Assembly (NCBI RefSeq): GCF_900114705.1
Contig: NZ_FOTW01000027.1
Location: 1 to 64,000, forward strand
From: Rugamonas rubra
Lineage (GTDB): Bacteria > Pseudomonadota > Gammaproteobacteria > Burkholderiales > Burkholderiaceae_D
Reading direction: 5' to 3'
Length of the DNA: 64,000 nt
Part shown: positions 8,235 through 19,276 of the stretch, piece by piece
Position numbering within the stretch: the stretch's first letter is position 1
How the letters are laid out: every line of letters begins with the position of its first letter
Notes under the pieces: model-generated
Told to the model about the DNA's origin: nothing
Seen by the model: only the letters and a program-made list of their open reading frames with translations
Databases searched by the model: none
Translations under genes and position numbers: made by a program

Positions 8235-9013
8235 TGCCCGCCGATCTGGACCTGATGATCATCCTGCCGGCGCTGCTGGCCGGCCTGCTGGTGCTGGTGA
8301 CGCACATCCCACTGGGCGCCCAGGTGCTCAAGCGCGGCATCGTCTTCATCGACCTGGCAATCGCCCAGATCGCCGCGCTGGGTGTGATCATCGCCGGTGC
8401 CGGCGACTTCGAGCCGCAGGGCTGGGCGGTGCAGGGCGCCGCTGCGGCGGCCGCCGTGCTGGGCGCCCTGCTGCTGACCTGGACCGAGAAGCGTTGGCCG
8501 GAGGTGCAGGAGGCCCAGATCGGCGTGATGTTCATCCTTGCCGCCACCGGCGGGCTGTTGCTGGTGGCGCACAACCCGCACGGCGGCGAGCATTTGCAGG
8601 ATCTACTTGCCGGACAGATCCTGTGGGTGCGCTACCAGCAACTGTTGTTGCCGGCCGTAGGCACGGCGCTGATCGCTGCGGTGCTGTTCTTCTTCCAGAA
8701 CAGTCTGAGCCGGCTCGGCTTCTATTTGATCTTCGCGCTGGCGGTGACCGCCTCGGTGCAACTGGTCGGCGTGTATCTGGTGTTCACCAGCCTGATCGTA
8801 CCCGGTCTGGCGGTGCGCCACTATGTCGGCAAGAAACGCATGGCGCTGGCCTACCTGGTCGGCGCCGGCGGCTACGCGGCCGGCCTGGTGTTGTCGACCT
8901 TGTACGACCTGCCGTCGGGCGCGCTGATCGTCTGGTGCCTGACCGCGCTGGCGGTGCTGGTCTACGCGCTGGGTCCGAAGCCGCCCGGCGGCTTGCGCGC
9001 GATGCATTCCTGA
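8231..9013 (+). CDS. ZnuB-like metal ABC transporter permease
   Basis: 260 residues with about seven to eight hydrophobic membrane segments, of the ABC-3 permease family (ZnuB/MntB/TroC). Typical motifs are present: IPLGAQVLKRGIVFIDLAIAQ in the first third, where the ATPase coupling region is expected, and LVGVYLVFTSLIVPGLAVR near residue 175-195. The start overlaps the binding-protein stop by four bases. A rho-independent terminator (9043-9078) follows, so the operon ends here. No ABC ATPase gene precedes or follows, so the transporter must borrow an ATPase encoded elsewhere or has lost its own. Confidence 0.85.
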   Translation: MMPADLDLMIILPALLAGLLVLVTHIPLGAQVLKRGIVFIDLAIAQIAALGVIIAGAGDFEPQGWAVQGAAAAAAVLGALLLTWTEKRWPEVQEAQIGVMFILAATGGLLLVAHNPHGGEHLQDLLAGQILWVRYQQLLLPAVGTALIAAVLFFFQNSLSRLGFYLIFALAVTASVQLVGVYLVFTSLIVPGLAVRHYVGKKRMALAYLVGAGGYAAGLVLSTLYDLPSGALIVWCLTALAVLVYALGPKPPGGLRAMHS

Positions 9014-9042
9014 TACTGCCGCGTTCACCGCGCGTGGTTCTC

Positions 9043-9078
9043 TGGCTCCTCCCGGTTCGCCGCGAGGGGCCATTTTTT
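9043..9078 (+). terminator. Rho-independent terminator of the metal cassette
   Basis: Nine-base-pair stem TGGCTCCTC/GAGGGGCCA (one G-U pair) with a 12-base GC-rich loop, followed by TTTTTT. It lies 30 bp after the permease stop. Confidence 0.7.
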
Positions 9079-9256
9079 GTTGGCTCACATCATTTGACAT
9101 TCCGCTAGGCATTAGTTAATGCAATTTTAATACTTTCCTTGAGCAGCCTCAAACCTATCCTGCAAGCCGGCATTTATAATTTAGGCAACATTATCGCGCT
9201 GGGCGTGCGCATTCGCGCAAGGGCAGCGTTCGCCGCTAGCCGGCTGGGGGTGGAGC

Positions 9257-10627
9257 ATGAACAATCAGAGTTCGGCCAAGGACAGAAACGACTGCTATAT
9301 GTGGTTCCGCGAGGCCGCCGAACACGGCAACGCCTACGCGCAGTTCAACCTCGCCTTGCTGCTCAAAAAAGGCGCTGGCGTCGAGCGCGACGACGCCAGC
9401 GCCTTCCTGTGGATGCGCCTGGCGGCGCTGCAGGGCTTGGCCTTCGCGCAGAACCACCTGGGCGCCATGTACTACAACGGCCGCGGCGTCGAGCGTGACG
9501 ACGTCGAGGCGGCCGCCTGGTTCCGCCGTGGCGCCGACCAGGGCGATCCCTCGGCGCAGCAGAACCTCGGGCAGATGTACCGGCGCGGGCGCGGCGTGCC
9601 GCGCAGCGACGAGCAGGCGCTGGCCTGGTTCCACCGCGCCGCCGACCAGGCAGTGGCGGGCGCGCAGACGCTGCTGGGCGAGGCCTACGCCCATGGCCTG
9701 GGCACGCCGCGCAACTATCCGCTGGCGCTGGCCTGGTTCCGCAAGGCGGCGCTGCTGGGCGACTCCACCGCCCAGCTTAATCTCGGCCTCATGTACAAGC
9801 GCGGCCAAGGCGTGCCGCAGTGCGACGCGCAGGCCCTGAGTTGGTTCCGCCAAGCCGCCGCGCTGGGCGACGCCGCCGCCCAGCGCCAGGTCGGCGTCGC
9901 CTATGCCGAGGGGCGCGGCGTGGCGGCCGACCAGTTGCGCGCCTACGCCTGGCTGTCGCGCGCGGCGGCGCAGGACGATCCGGACGCGCAATTCAACCTG
10001 GGCATCATGCTGGCCAACGGCCAGGGCGTCGACAAGGACGACGCGCGCGCCATCGGCTGGTACAAGCGGGCGGCGGAGGCCGGCCACGCGCTGGCCCAGT
10101 ACAACCTGGGCGGCATGTACGCGCACGGCCGGGGCGTGCCGCGCGACCCGCTGCGGGCGCTGGAATGGTATCGCTTGGCGGCGGAGCAGGGCGCGTCCAA
10201 CGCCCAGTTCAATGTCGGCGTGATCTACGCCAACGGCCACGGCGTGGCCAAGGACGAACAACGCGCGGTGGCCTGGTATCGCACGGCGGCCGAGCAGGGC
10301 GACGCCAGCGCGCAAAACAACTTGGGCGTGATGTACGCGAACGGCCAGGGCGTGGCGCAGGACGACGCGCAGGCGGTGCGCTGGTATCGCCGCGCCGCCG
10401 AGCAGGGCCATGCCTTGGCGCAGTACAACCTGGGTGGCATGTACAGCAGCGGGCGCGGCGTGCCGCGCGATCCGCTGCAATCGTATATGTGGATCTCGCT
10501 GGCGGCCGATGCCGGCGACGAGACGGCCTGCACCAACCGCAAGCTGATCGCGAGCGGCATGACACCGGCCCAGCTCGGCTGCGCCCAGGACCTGGCGCGG
10601 CAGTGGCACGCCGCCCACCGCGCCTAG
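9257..10627 (+). CDS. Cytoplasmic Sel1-repeat (TPR-like) protein, about 12 repeats
   Basis: 456 residues made almost entirely of consecutive 36-residue Sel1-like repeats with the pattern A..W(F/Y)R.AA..G.A.AQ.NLG.MY..G.GV..D. Eleven are well kept and the last, near residues 410-440, is degenerate. Sel1 repeats form an alpha-solenoid for protein-protein contacts. There is no signal peptide, membrane helix or lipobox, so it should be cytosolic, unlike many Sel1 proteins. A TATAAT at 9175-9180 could be its -10 element. Its stop is five bases from the stop of the convergent EAL-GGDEF gene, which may be relevant because Sel1 proteins sometimes scaffold signalling enzymes. Function otherwise unknown. 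Confidence 0.85.
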   Translation: MNNQSSAKDRNDCYMWFREAAEHGNAYAQFNLALLLKKGAGVERDDASAFLWMRLAALQGLAFAQNHLGAMYYNGRGVERDDVEAAAWFRRGADQGDPSAQQNLGQMYRRGRGVPRSDEQALAWFHRAADQAVAGAQTLLGEAYAHGLGTPRNYPLALAWFRKAALLGDSTAQLNLGLMYKRGQGVPQCDAQALSWFRQAAALGDAAAQRQVGVAYAEGRGVAADQLRAYAWLSRAAAQDDPDAQFNLGIMLANGQGVDKDDARAIGWYKRAAEAGHALAQYNLGGMYAHGRGVPRDPLRALEWYRLAAEQGASNAQFNVGVIYANGHGVAKDEQRAVAWYRTAAEQGDASAQNNLGVMYANGQGVAQDDAQAVRWYRRAAEQGHALAQYNLGGMYSSGRGVPRDPLQSYMWISLAADAGDETACTNRKLIASGMTPAQLGCAQDLARQWHAAHRA

Positions 10628-10632
10628 CTTGG

Positions 10633-12540
10633 CTACGGGCCGCTTTGCTGGCGCCGGTCGAGGAACAGGCTGTTGCCGTGGATTTTCTTGGCCTGCTTCT
10701 TGGCCTCGGTGGCGGCGGTGGCGATCTGGTGGTGCGAATAGTACTGGCGCGGCTCGACCTTGATCGCGCCCAGCGACAAGCTCATCAGGGAATAGAACAC
10801 CTTCTTGCCCTGGCGGTCCTCGCTGATGTAGCCGCCCCGTTCGCGGTCCTCGATGCTGTAGTAGTCCTGCACGGCCGCCGCGAACTCCTCCAGGATGGCC
10901 TGGCAGCGCTCCTCCCAATCCTCGCTCTGGAACAGGATCATGAAGTCGTCGCCGCCGATGTGGCCGACGAAGTCGCGGTTCGGGTCGCAGCGCTCGCTGA
11001 GCACCTTGCCGGTCAGCTGGATGACGTCGTCGCCGCGGCGGTAGCCGTAGACGTCGTTGAAGGGCTTGAAATGGTCGAGGTCGCAGTAGCAGACCCAGAA
11101 CCGCGTGCCGCTCTGCAACAGGCGGTCGATGTGTTCGTTGATCGGCACGTTGCCCGGCAGCTGGGTCAGCGGGTTGGCGTAGCGCGCCGCGTTGATCTGC
11201 ATCTGGGTGATCTCGCGCATCAGGTCGTGGCCCCGGCCCATGCCCATGTAGCGGCCGTGGTCGGTGATGATGAAACCGTTGAACAGGTGGTGGGCGTCGG
11301 CCTGCACCATGATGAAGCTGAGGTCCTGCAGGCTGGTGTCCTTGTCGGCGATCAGCGGCTTGCTGTCCATGAACAGCTTGCACGACTTCTTGCCGTACAG
11401 CTCGCGCTGGTAGGGGCGGGCGAAGTGGTCGATCATCTCGAAGCGGCTGATCAGGCCCAGCGGCTCGCCGTTGTCGACCACCGGAATGATCAACAGCTTG
11501 GGCTCCTTGAGGAAGATCTCGTAGACCTGGTTGTTGTTCATGCTCGGCGGCACCGCCGCGACCCGGTGCAACAGTTTCAGGATGGTCACCGCGTTCTTCT
11601 CCACGCTGCGCTGGGGGTACACCGCCACGCCGTTGCGTGCCAATGCCTTGACCACCTCGGCCGGGGCGGCCTTGGCCGGCAGCGCATTCGGCCGGCCCAG
11701 ATGGTAGCCCTGGGCGTAGGCCACGCCCAGGTCGCGCAACACCAGCAGCTCGGCCTGGGTCTCGATGCCCTCGGCGATGACCAGGGTGTCGGACTTGTCG
11801 GCGATCTCCTGGATCGAGCGGACGAACTGCAGCTTGACCGGGTCGTTGTTGATGCCCTGGATGAAGTGCATGTCGATCTTCACGTACTCGGGGCGCAGCT
11901 CGGACCACAGGCGCAGGCTGGAAAAGCCCTCGCCCAGGTCGTCGATGGCGATCTGGAAGCCCATCTTGCGGTAGTGCAGCACCGCCTCGCGCATCAGCTC
12001 GTAGTCGTAGGTCGGCTGGTTCTCGGTCAGCTCGATGATCACCCGCTCCGGGTTGATGCCCAGTTGCTGGATGATCTCCAGCGTCTGGCCGTGGCGGGCG
12101 TCGCGCAGCAGCAGGCATTCCGGGCTGACGTTGAGGAACAGCTTGCCCGCCAGGTTCAGCTCGGCGAAGCGCTGCAACACCACGTGGCGGCACAGGTGCT
12201 CGACCTCGGCCGTCAACTGGTTGGCGCGCGCCACCTTGAACAGGTTCATCGGCGCGTGCAGCGGGCTGTCGGACGGTCCCCGTATCAAGCCCTCGTAGCC
12301 GATGATCTCGCCGCTGTGCATCTGCACGATGGGCTGGAACAGAGCGCTGAGCTGGCGCCGGGCGATGATGTCGAGCAGGTGGCGGCCCAGGCTGGCGTCG
12401 CCGCCGCCGTCCTCGTTGGCCGCCTCGGCCGGCGGCGGCAGCGGCGGCGCGGCCTCCGGCGGCGTCGGTTTCAGATACCTTACCTTGGCGGGAATGGGCG
12501 GTTGCCGGCTGTCCGCCGGCGCGGTATGGACTGAGTTCAC
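10633..12540 (-). CDS. EAL-CBS-GGDEF cyclic-di-GMP protein
   Basis: 635 residues in the order EAL, CBS pair, GGDEF. A proline-rich tail (1-50) precedes the EAL domain (about 55-295). It has EGL at 83-85 in place of EAL, then NVSPE, ELTEN, DDLGEGFSS, YVKID and EGIE, so the metal-binding residues are present and phosphodiesterase activity is likely. Residues 310-440 form tandem CBS-like modules that could sense adenine nucleotides. The C-terminal GGDEF domain (450-625) carries GGDDF at 529-533, a conservative departure that may be weakly active or regulatory. No membrane helices: cytoplasmic. Convergent with the Sel1 gene; promoter in the GC-rich gap before the peptidase gene. Confidence 0.85.
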   Translation of the reverse strand: MNSVHTAPADSRQPPIPAKVRYLKPTPPEAAPPLPPPAEAANEDGGGDASLGRHLLDIIARRQLSALFQPIVQMHSGEIIGYEGLIRGPSDSPLHAPMNLFKVARANQLTAEVEHLCRHVVLQRFAELNLAGKLFLNVSPECLLLRDARHGQTLEIIQQLGINPERVIIELTENQPTYDYELMREAVLHYRKMGFQIAIDDLGEGFSSLRLWSELRPEYVKIDMHFIQGINNDPVKLQFVRSIQEIADKSDTLVIAEGIETQAELLVLRDLGVAYAQGYHLGRPNALPAKAAPAEVVKALARNGVAVYPQRSVEKNAVTILKLLHRVAAVPPSMNNNQVYEIFLKEPKLLIIPVVDNGEPLGLISRFEMIDHFARPYQRELYGKKSCKLFMDSKPLIADKDTSLQDLSFIMVQADAHHLFNGFIITDHGRYMGMGRGHDLMREITQMQINAARYANPLTQLPGNVPINEHIDRLLQSGTRFWVCYCDLDHFKPFNDVYGYRRGDDVIQLTGKVLSERCDPNRDFVGHIGGDDFMILFQSEDWEERCQAILEEFAAAVQDYYSIEDRERGGYISEDRQGKKVFYSLMSLSLGAIKVEPRQYYSHHQIATAATEAKKQAKKIHGNSLFLDRRQQSGP

Positions 12541-12919
12541 GGGGGCCTCGATGCGGTGGGCTGTGTATAACCTGACAATCCTATATGTTTTTTGTTACCG
12601 GATAATGACAACGAGAAACTTTATTGACGGCAAGTCAAGTAGCGGCGGGGGGGGCGGCGGGCGCGCCGTCGCGCCGCGCGCCCGTTCGACCGGGGCCGGG
12701 CGGCCGGGTTCGGCGCGCGGCGCCGGCCGGCCCGGCCGAACAAAAGTTTCCTTGTTCTCGAAGGTAACATTTCAAATTAGTCACATTTCACGCTATGATC
12801 GGTGTTGTTGCGCGCGCCGAGGTCCAAGCCGACCCGGCCGCGCTTGCCACCCTGTTTTCGGCGCGGCCGCGCGGCGGCCCGCCCATCCCGATTTGTTCGT
12901 CACAATACACGGAAGAACC
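12541..12919. other. Divergent promoter region with very GC-rich hairpins
   Basis: 379 bp between the EAL-GGDEF start and the prolyl oligopeptidase start. It holds a run of eight G (12647-12654), a stem CGGGCGCG/CGCGCCCG (12658-12665 with 12677-12684), and a larger inverted repeat between 12695-12707 and 12723-12736. The flanks are AT-rich and may hold the promoters. TATGAT at 12794-12799 is a possible -10 for the rightward gene. No gene is seen. Confidence 0.5.
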
Positions 12920-15088
<2,169 letters not shown>

Positions 15089-15097
15089 TCGTTCGCC

Positions 15098-17653
15098 ATG
15101 ACACCGACACCCGCGCTCAAACCCCTGCTGCTGGCCATGCTCCTGCTCGGTTCGGCCGCCGTCTTCGCCGAGGCGCCCGGCGCCGCCAAACCGCTGGCCG
15201 AGCTGACCCGTGGCCTGCAGCCGCAGCCCGGCTTCATCCAGCTGTGGCGCGACGTCGAACAGGGCAGGGTGCTGCTGTCGGTGACGGCGCTGGACCAACC
15301 CTTCCTGCTGCTGTCCTCGCTGCCCTACGCGCTCGGCTCGAACGACGTCGGCCTCGACCGTGGCCAGCCCGGCGAGCTGCGCATGGTGCGCTTTGAAAAA
15401 CACGGCAAGCGCCTGTTCCTGGTGCAGGACAACACCCGCTACACGGCCCGCTCGGCCGACCGCGACGAGCGCGCCGCCGTCAACGAGTCGTTCGCCGGCG
15501 CCGTGCTGTGGTCGGGCGAGATCCTGGCCAGCGAGCCGGCCGGCGCCTCCGCCCCGCCGGCGCCGGCGTCGACAAAGGCCGGCCCGCCCGCCGGCGGCGC
15601 TGCGGGCGCAACGCAGGCACCGCAAGGCAGCGCCCACCTGGTCGACTTCTCCAGCTTCCTGCTGGCCGACTGGCACGGCGTCGCCGCCAAGCTCGACGAG
15701 AACAAGCAGGGCGCCTACCGCGTCGACGCCGCGCGCAGCGCCGTGCTGGCCGCGCAGGCCAAGAGCTTCCCCGACAACGTCGAGCTGGAAGCCATCCTGA
15801 CCTTCCAAGGCCCGGGCCAGGCCGAGTTCGTGCGCCAGGTGGCGGCCGACCCGGCCAGCCTGTCGCTGCGCCAGCACATCAGCCTGGTGCGCCTGCCCGA
15901 CGCCGGCTACCAGCCGCGCGCCTACCACCCGTCCTCGGGCGGCTTCGACACCGGCTACTTCGACTTCGCCACGCCGCTGGCCGGCAGCATCGACGTGCGC
16001 TGGCAGGTGCGCCACCGCCTGGAGAAGACCGACCCGACGGCCGCCGTCAGCGCCGTCAAGAAACCCATCGTCTACTATGTCGACCGGGGCGCGCCGGAGC
16101 CGGTGCGTTCGGCCCTGCTCGACGGCGCGCGCTGGTGGAGCAGCGCCTTCGCCAAGGCCGGCTTCAAGGACGCCTTCCGCGTCGAGCTGCTGCCCGAGGG
16201 CGCCGACGCCATGGACATCCGCTACAACATGATCCACTGGGTGCACCGAGCCACCCGTGGCTGGTCCTACGGCAACGCGCTGGCCGATCCGCGCAGCGGC
16301 CAGATCATCCGTGGCGCCGTCACGCTCGGCTCGCAGCGCGTGCGCCAGGACATCCTGATCGCCGAGAGCCTGCTGGCGCCCTACGGCAAAGGCGCCGACG
16401 GCGCCAAGGCGCAACTGGCCGAGCAGATGGCGCTGGCCCGCCTGCGCCAGCTGGCCGCGCACGAGGTCGGCCACACGCTGGGCTTCGCCCACAACTTCGC
16501 CGCCAGCCGCTACGGCAACGGCAACGGCTCGGTGATGGACTATCCGCACCCGGTGCTCAAGCTCAACGGCGCCGGCGAGGTCGACCTGGCCGAGGCCTAC
16601 GGGGTCGGCGTCGGCGTCTGGGACGACTACATCGTCAACTACATTTACGGCCAGTTCGGCGCCGGCAAGCAGGAGGAGGCCGCCTTGGACCGGCTGCGCG
16701 CCGGCGCCAAGGCCGCCAAGCTTGCCTACGTCAGCGACGGCGACGCCCGCGCGCCCGGCGCCAGCCATCCCGACGGCCTGTTGTGGGACTTCGGCCCCGA
16801 CTCGATCAAGACCTGGGACCAGCTGACGGCGGTGCGCCAGCGGGCGCTGCAAACCTTCTCGATGGACGTGCTGCCGGACGCGCGCCAGAGCGGCGAGCTG
16901 GAGGCTCGCCTGGTGCCGATCTACCTGCTGCAGCGCTACCAGGGCGAGGCCCTGGCCCGACTGATCGGCGGCGGCGAGTTCGATTACGGCAGCAGCGGCG
17001 ACATCAAGGACGGCATCGCCCGCAGCGGCGTGCGCATCACGCCGGCGGCGGTGCAGCGCCAAGCGTTGGCGCGCTTGACCGACAGCCTGCGCGCCGAGTA
17101 CCTGGCCTTGCCGGCCAAGCTGCTCGACGTGCTGACGCCGCCGGCCCAGGGTTATGAGCGCGGCCGCGAGTACTTCGGCACGCGCATGAACAGCGTGTTC
17201 GACGCCTTTTCCGCCGTCGAGGCGGCGAGCGCGCAGAGCGCCGGCTTCCTGCTCGACGCCGGCCGCCTCAACCGCCTGGCCTGGCAGCACGCGCGCGACG
17301 CGCAACAGCTGGGCGTGCGCGAGACGCTGGGCCTGCTGTTGCAGCGCACCTGGCAGCGCGGGCCGGTCGGCGCCGGCGTGGCCGGCGGCGAGGCGGTGCA
17401 ACTGGCCGCCAACTGGGTGCTGCTCGACGCCATGCTGAATCTGCTCGACGGCGCCAAGCTGCATCCGCAGGTCGACGCCGAGCTGCGCCAGCAGGTCCGC
17501 GAGTTCGGCCAGTGGCTGGCGAAGAACCCCGGCAAGGACGTGGTGGCGCACAGCCGCAAGCAGGCCGCCACGCTCATCGCCCAGTATCTGGCCGACCCGC
17601 GCAGCGTCAAGCTGCGGCCCTTGCCGGCGATTCCGCCGGGTGCGCCCATCTAA
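15098..17653 (+). CDS. Exported zinc-dependent metalloprotease (DUF5117/DUF4953 type)
   Basis: 851 residues with a signal peptide (LLLAMLLLGSAAVFA). The zinc site is HEVGHTLGFAHN, with His455, Glu456, His459 and His465, a metzincin-like HExxHxxGxxH signature. An N-terminal DUF5117-like domain, with a Pro/Ala-rich insert around residues 145-170, precedes the catalytic region. A C-terminal DUF4953-like region covers the rest. The family is large in Bacteroidetes and Proteobacteria and mostly uncharacterised. It starts 9 bp after the prolyl oligopeptidase stop, which suggests joint use of extracellular protein. No terminator is obvious after it. Confidence 0.85.
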   Translation: MTPTPALKPLLLAMLLLGSAAVFAEAPGAAKPLAELTRGLQPQPGFIQLWRDVEQGRVLLSVTALDQPFLLLSSLPYALGSNDVGLDRGQPGELRMVRFEKHGKRLFLVQDNTRYTARSADRDERAAVNESFAGAVLWSGEILASEPAGASAPPAPASTKAGPPAGGAAGATQAPQGSAHLVDFSSFLLADWHGVAAKLDENKQGAYRVDAARSAVLAAQAKSFPDNVELEAILTFQGPGQAEFVRQVAADPASLSLRQHISLVRLPDAGYQPRAYHPSSGGFDTGYFDFATPLAGSIDVRWQVRHRLEKTDPTAAVSAVKKPIVYYVDRGAPEPVRSALLDGARWWSSAFAKAGFKDAFRVELLPEGADAMDIRYNMIHWVHRATRGWSYGNALADPRSGQIIRGAVTLGSQRVRQDILIAESLLAPYGKGADGAKAQLAEQMALARLRQLAAHEVGHTLGFAHNFAASRYGNGNGSVMDYPHPVLKLNGAGEVDLAEAYGVGVGVWDDYIVNYIYGQFGAGKQEEAALDRLRAGAKAAKLAYVSDGDARAPGASHPDGLLWDFGPDSIKTWDQLTAVRQRALQTFSMDVLPDARQSGELEARLVPIYLLQRYQGEALARLIGGGEFDYGSSGDIKDGIARSGVRITPAAVQRQALARLTDSLRAEYLALPAKLLDVLTPPAQGYERGREYFGTRMNSVFDAFSAVEAASAQSAGFLLDAGRLNRLAWQHARDAQQLGVRETLGLLLQRTWQRGPVGAGVAGGEAVQLAANWVLLDAMLNLLDGAKLHPQVDAELRQQVREFGQWLAKNPGKDVVAHSRKQAATLIAQYLADPRSVKLRPLPAIPPGAPI

Positions 17654-17773
17654 GCTCGCGCCTCAGCCGGCACACCGCTTCCGCTGCCGTGGCCACTCGG
17701 TCGCGGCGGCGGGCGTTCCTCGCGCGGTTCAGCGCTCATGCGCATCGTCCAGGCTGGCCCGAAGGTCTAAATT

Positions 17774-17798
17774 AATACCAATTATATAAATTGGTATT
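17774..17798. promoter_or_regulatory. Palindromic operator upstream of the MFS gene
   Basis: Perfect 10-bp inverted repeat AATACCAATT/AATTGGTATT with an ATATA spacer. A further half-site, TACCAATTA, lies at 17829-17837 inside a putative promoter (TTGACT at 17824, CACAAT at 17847, 17 bp apart). The arrangement is typical of a TetR-family operator. Confidence 0.55.
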
Positions 17799-17834
17799 TT
17801 AGTTCGCGTATTAATAAAACCACTTGACTACCAA

Positions 17835-17875
17835 TTATCGCACGGGCACAATTTGCCGAGAAGATAGTGCGATAA
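17835..17875. promoter_or_regulatory. Second inverted repeat in the MFS leader
   Basis: Nine-base arms TTATCGCAC (17835-17843) and GTGCGATAA (17867-17875), 23 bp apart, between the putative promoter and the first start codon. It could be a second operator with distant half-sites or a leader hairpin. Confidence 0.4.
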
Positions 17876-17888
17876 AGGCAATCAAACG

Positions 17889-17970
17889 ATGAAAAATCAG
17901 ACCGGCCGTCAAGGCCAGCGACCGGGGGGAGATGGTGCTGGGCGTGGCGGAACGGGTGCTGTCGGCGTGA
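17889..17970 (+). pseudogene. Relic of a TetR-family regulator (first helix only)
   Basis: ATG 17889 begins MKNQTGRQGQRPGG. After a run of six G (17924-17929) the +1 frame reads GEMVLGVAERVLSA and then TGA at 17968-17970. The second segment looks like helix 1 of TetR regulators (pattern ..IL.aAerll...), and joining the parts needs only one G fewer. This suggests a regulator that suffered a frameshift in the G run and lost everything after helix 1, its stop now overlapping the GTG of the MFS gene. The surviving palindromic operators upstream fit. The stretch is short, so this is an inference. Confidence 0.4.
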
Positions 17971-19151
17971 GCCCGCCGCCTGTACCCATGGCGGCGCGGC
18001 ACGTCCAATTGGCTGCGGCCACGCTGTTCCTGCTGCTCGGCTTCAACGTCGGCAGCTGGTCGGCGCGCCTGCCGGCGCTGATGGACAAGCTGGCGTTGGA
18101 CACGGCCGGCATCGGCGTGTTGCTGTTGGCCTGCGGACTGGGCTCGGTGGGCGCCTTCCCCATCACCACGGCGCTGCTGCCCCGCCTGGGCTCGCGCCGC
18201 TTGGCCTGTCTGGCCGCATGCCTGCTACCGATGTTGTTGCTGGCGCTGGCCTGGGCGCCGAACTTTGCCGTTGCCCTGCCCATCATGGTGGCCGAGGGCG
18301 TGCTCTGCGCGTTGATGAACGCCGCCATGAACAGTCAGGCGATGCTGGTCGAAACGCGCCACGGCCAGGCCATCATGGCGCGGCTGCACGCCATGTTCAG
18401 CCTCGGCCTACTGCTGGCGGCCCTGTTCAGCTCGACGGTGATGCGCTGGTCGCCGTCCTTGCTGCCGCACTTCGCCGGCGCCGCCGCGCTGATGTTGACC
18501 GCTATCGCCGTGGCGCGCGGCAGTCTGCTCGACGAGCCGGCCAGCGCGGCGCCGGCGCGCCCGGGCCGGCGCTGGCAACTGCCCAATCGTGCCACGCGCT
18601 GGCTCGGGCTACTGGTATTCTTCAGCACACTGGTCGAAGGCTCGATGTACGACTGGTCGACCATCTACCTGCAAAAGGTGGCCGGCGCCACGCCGCAGCA
18701 GGCGCCGCTGGGCATCGCCGTGGTGTCGACGACGATGCTGGCAACGCGCCTGGTGGCCGACCATTGGCGCAGCCGCTGGGGTGCCCGCGCCCTGATCTGG
18801 CGCGGCGGCCTGCTGGCCGGCGCCAGTCTGGGCGCGGGACTGATGCTGGGCGGCGTCTGGCCGACGCTGGCCGCCTTCCTGCTGGTGGGCGTCGGCGTGG
18901 CCGCTTTGTCGCCCTGCATCTACGCCGAGTCGTCGCGCCACGGCGCCGGCGCCTTGGCGGCCGTGACAACGATGGGTTCAATCGGCACGCTGCTGGGACC
19001 GCCGGTGATCGGATTCGTGGCCCAGCATAGCGGACTGGTGTGGGGCATGGGGATGGTGGCCACGGCCGCTTTCCTGGTCGCGGCCTGTTCGCTGGCGGCG
19101 CTGCCCAAGCCGGCGCCCTGGCTCAGCGTCGAGGGTTGCGCCTCCGACTGA
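17967..19151 (+). CDS. MFS transporter, YbjJ-like, drug/metabolite efflux type
   Basis: About 394 residues with twelve hydrophobic segments. The start region (LGFNVGSWSARLPALMDKL) and loop LPRLGSRRLACLAACLLP are typical of the YbjJ-like MFS group. Three starts are possible: ATG 17889, which reads through the regulator relic; GTG 17967, overlapping the relic's TGA; and ATG 17988. The first 26 residues from 17889 are Gly-rich and not transporter-like, so one of the later starts is preferred. The palindromic repeats upstream imply regulation by a repressor no longer encoded next to it. Substrate unknown. Confidence 0.75.
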   Translation: MSPPPVPMAARHVQLAAATLFLLLGFNVGSWSARLPALMDKLALDTAGIGVLLLACGLGSVGAFPITTALLPRLGSRRLACLAACLLPMLLLALAWAPNFAVALPIMVAEGVLCALMNAAMNSQAMLVETRHGQAIMARLHAMFSLGLLLAALFSSTVMRWSPSLLPHFAGAAALMLTAIAVARGSLLDEPASAAPARPGRRWQLPNRATRWLGLLVFFSTLVEGSMYDWSTIYLQKVAGATPQQAPLGIAVVSTTMLATRLVADHWRSRWGARALIWRGGLLAGASLGAGLMLGGVWPTLAAFLLVGVGVAALSPCIYAESSRHGAGALAAVTTMGSIGTLLGPPVIGFVAQHSGLVWGMGMVATAAFLVAACSLAALPKPAPWLSVEGCASD

Positions 19152-19196
19152 CGGCGATGCCGCCAAGTGAAGAGAACCCGACGCCGCAGCGTACTG

Positions 19197-19222
19197 AGGG
19201 TCAGACCCGAGGGTCTGACCCT
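19197..19222. repeat. GGGTCAGACC palindrome, copy 1
   Basis: Perfect 12-bp arms AGGGTCAGACCC/GGGTCTGACCCT with a two-base loop, in the gap between the MFS and inositol monophosphatase genes. Nearly the same palindrome recurs at 53257-53286 and 58663-58688. Confidence 0.85.
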
Positions 19223-19276
19223 GCCCGGCGATAGCGGCGGCTATGGCGGCGTTGATTGATCTCAATCGGAGGAAAA

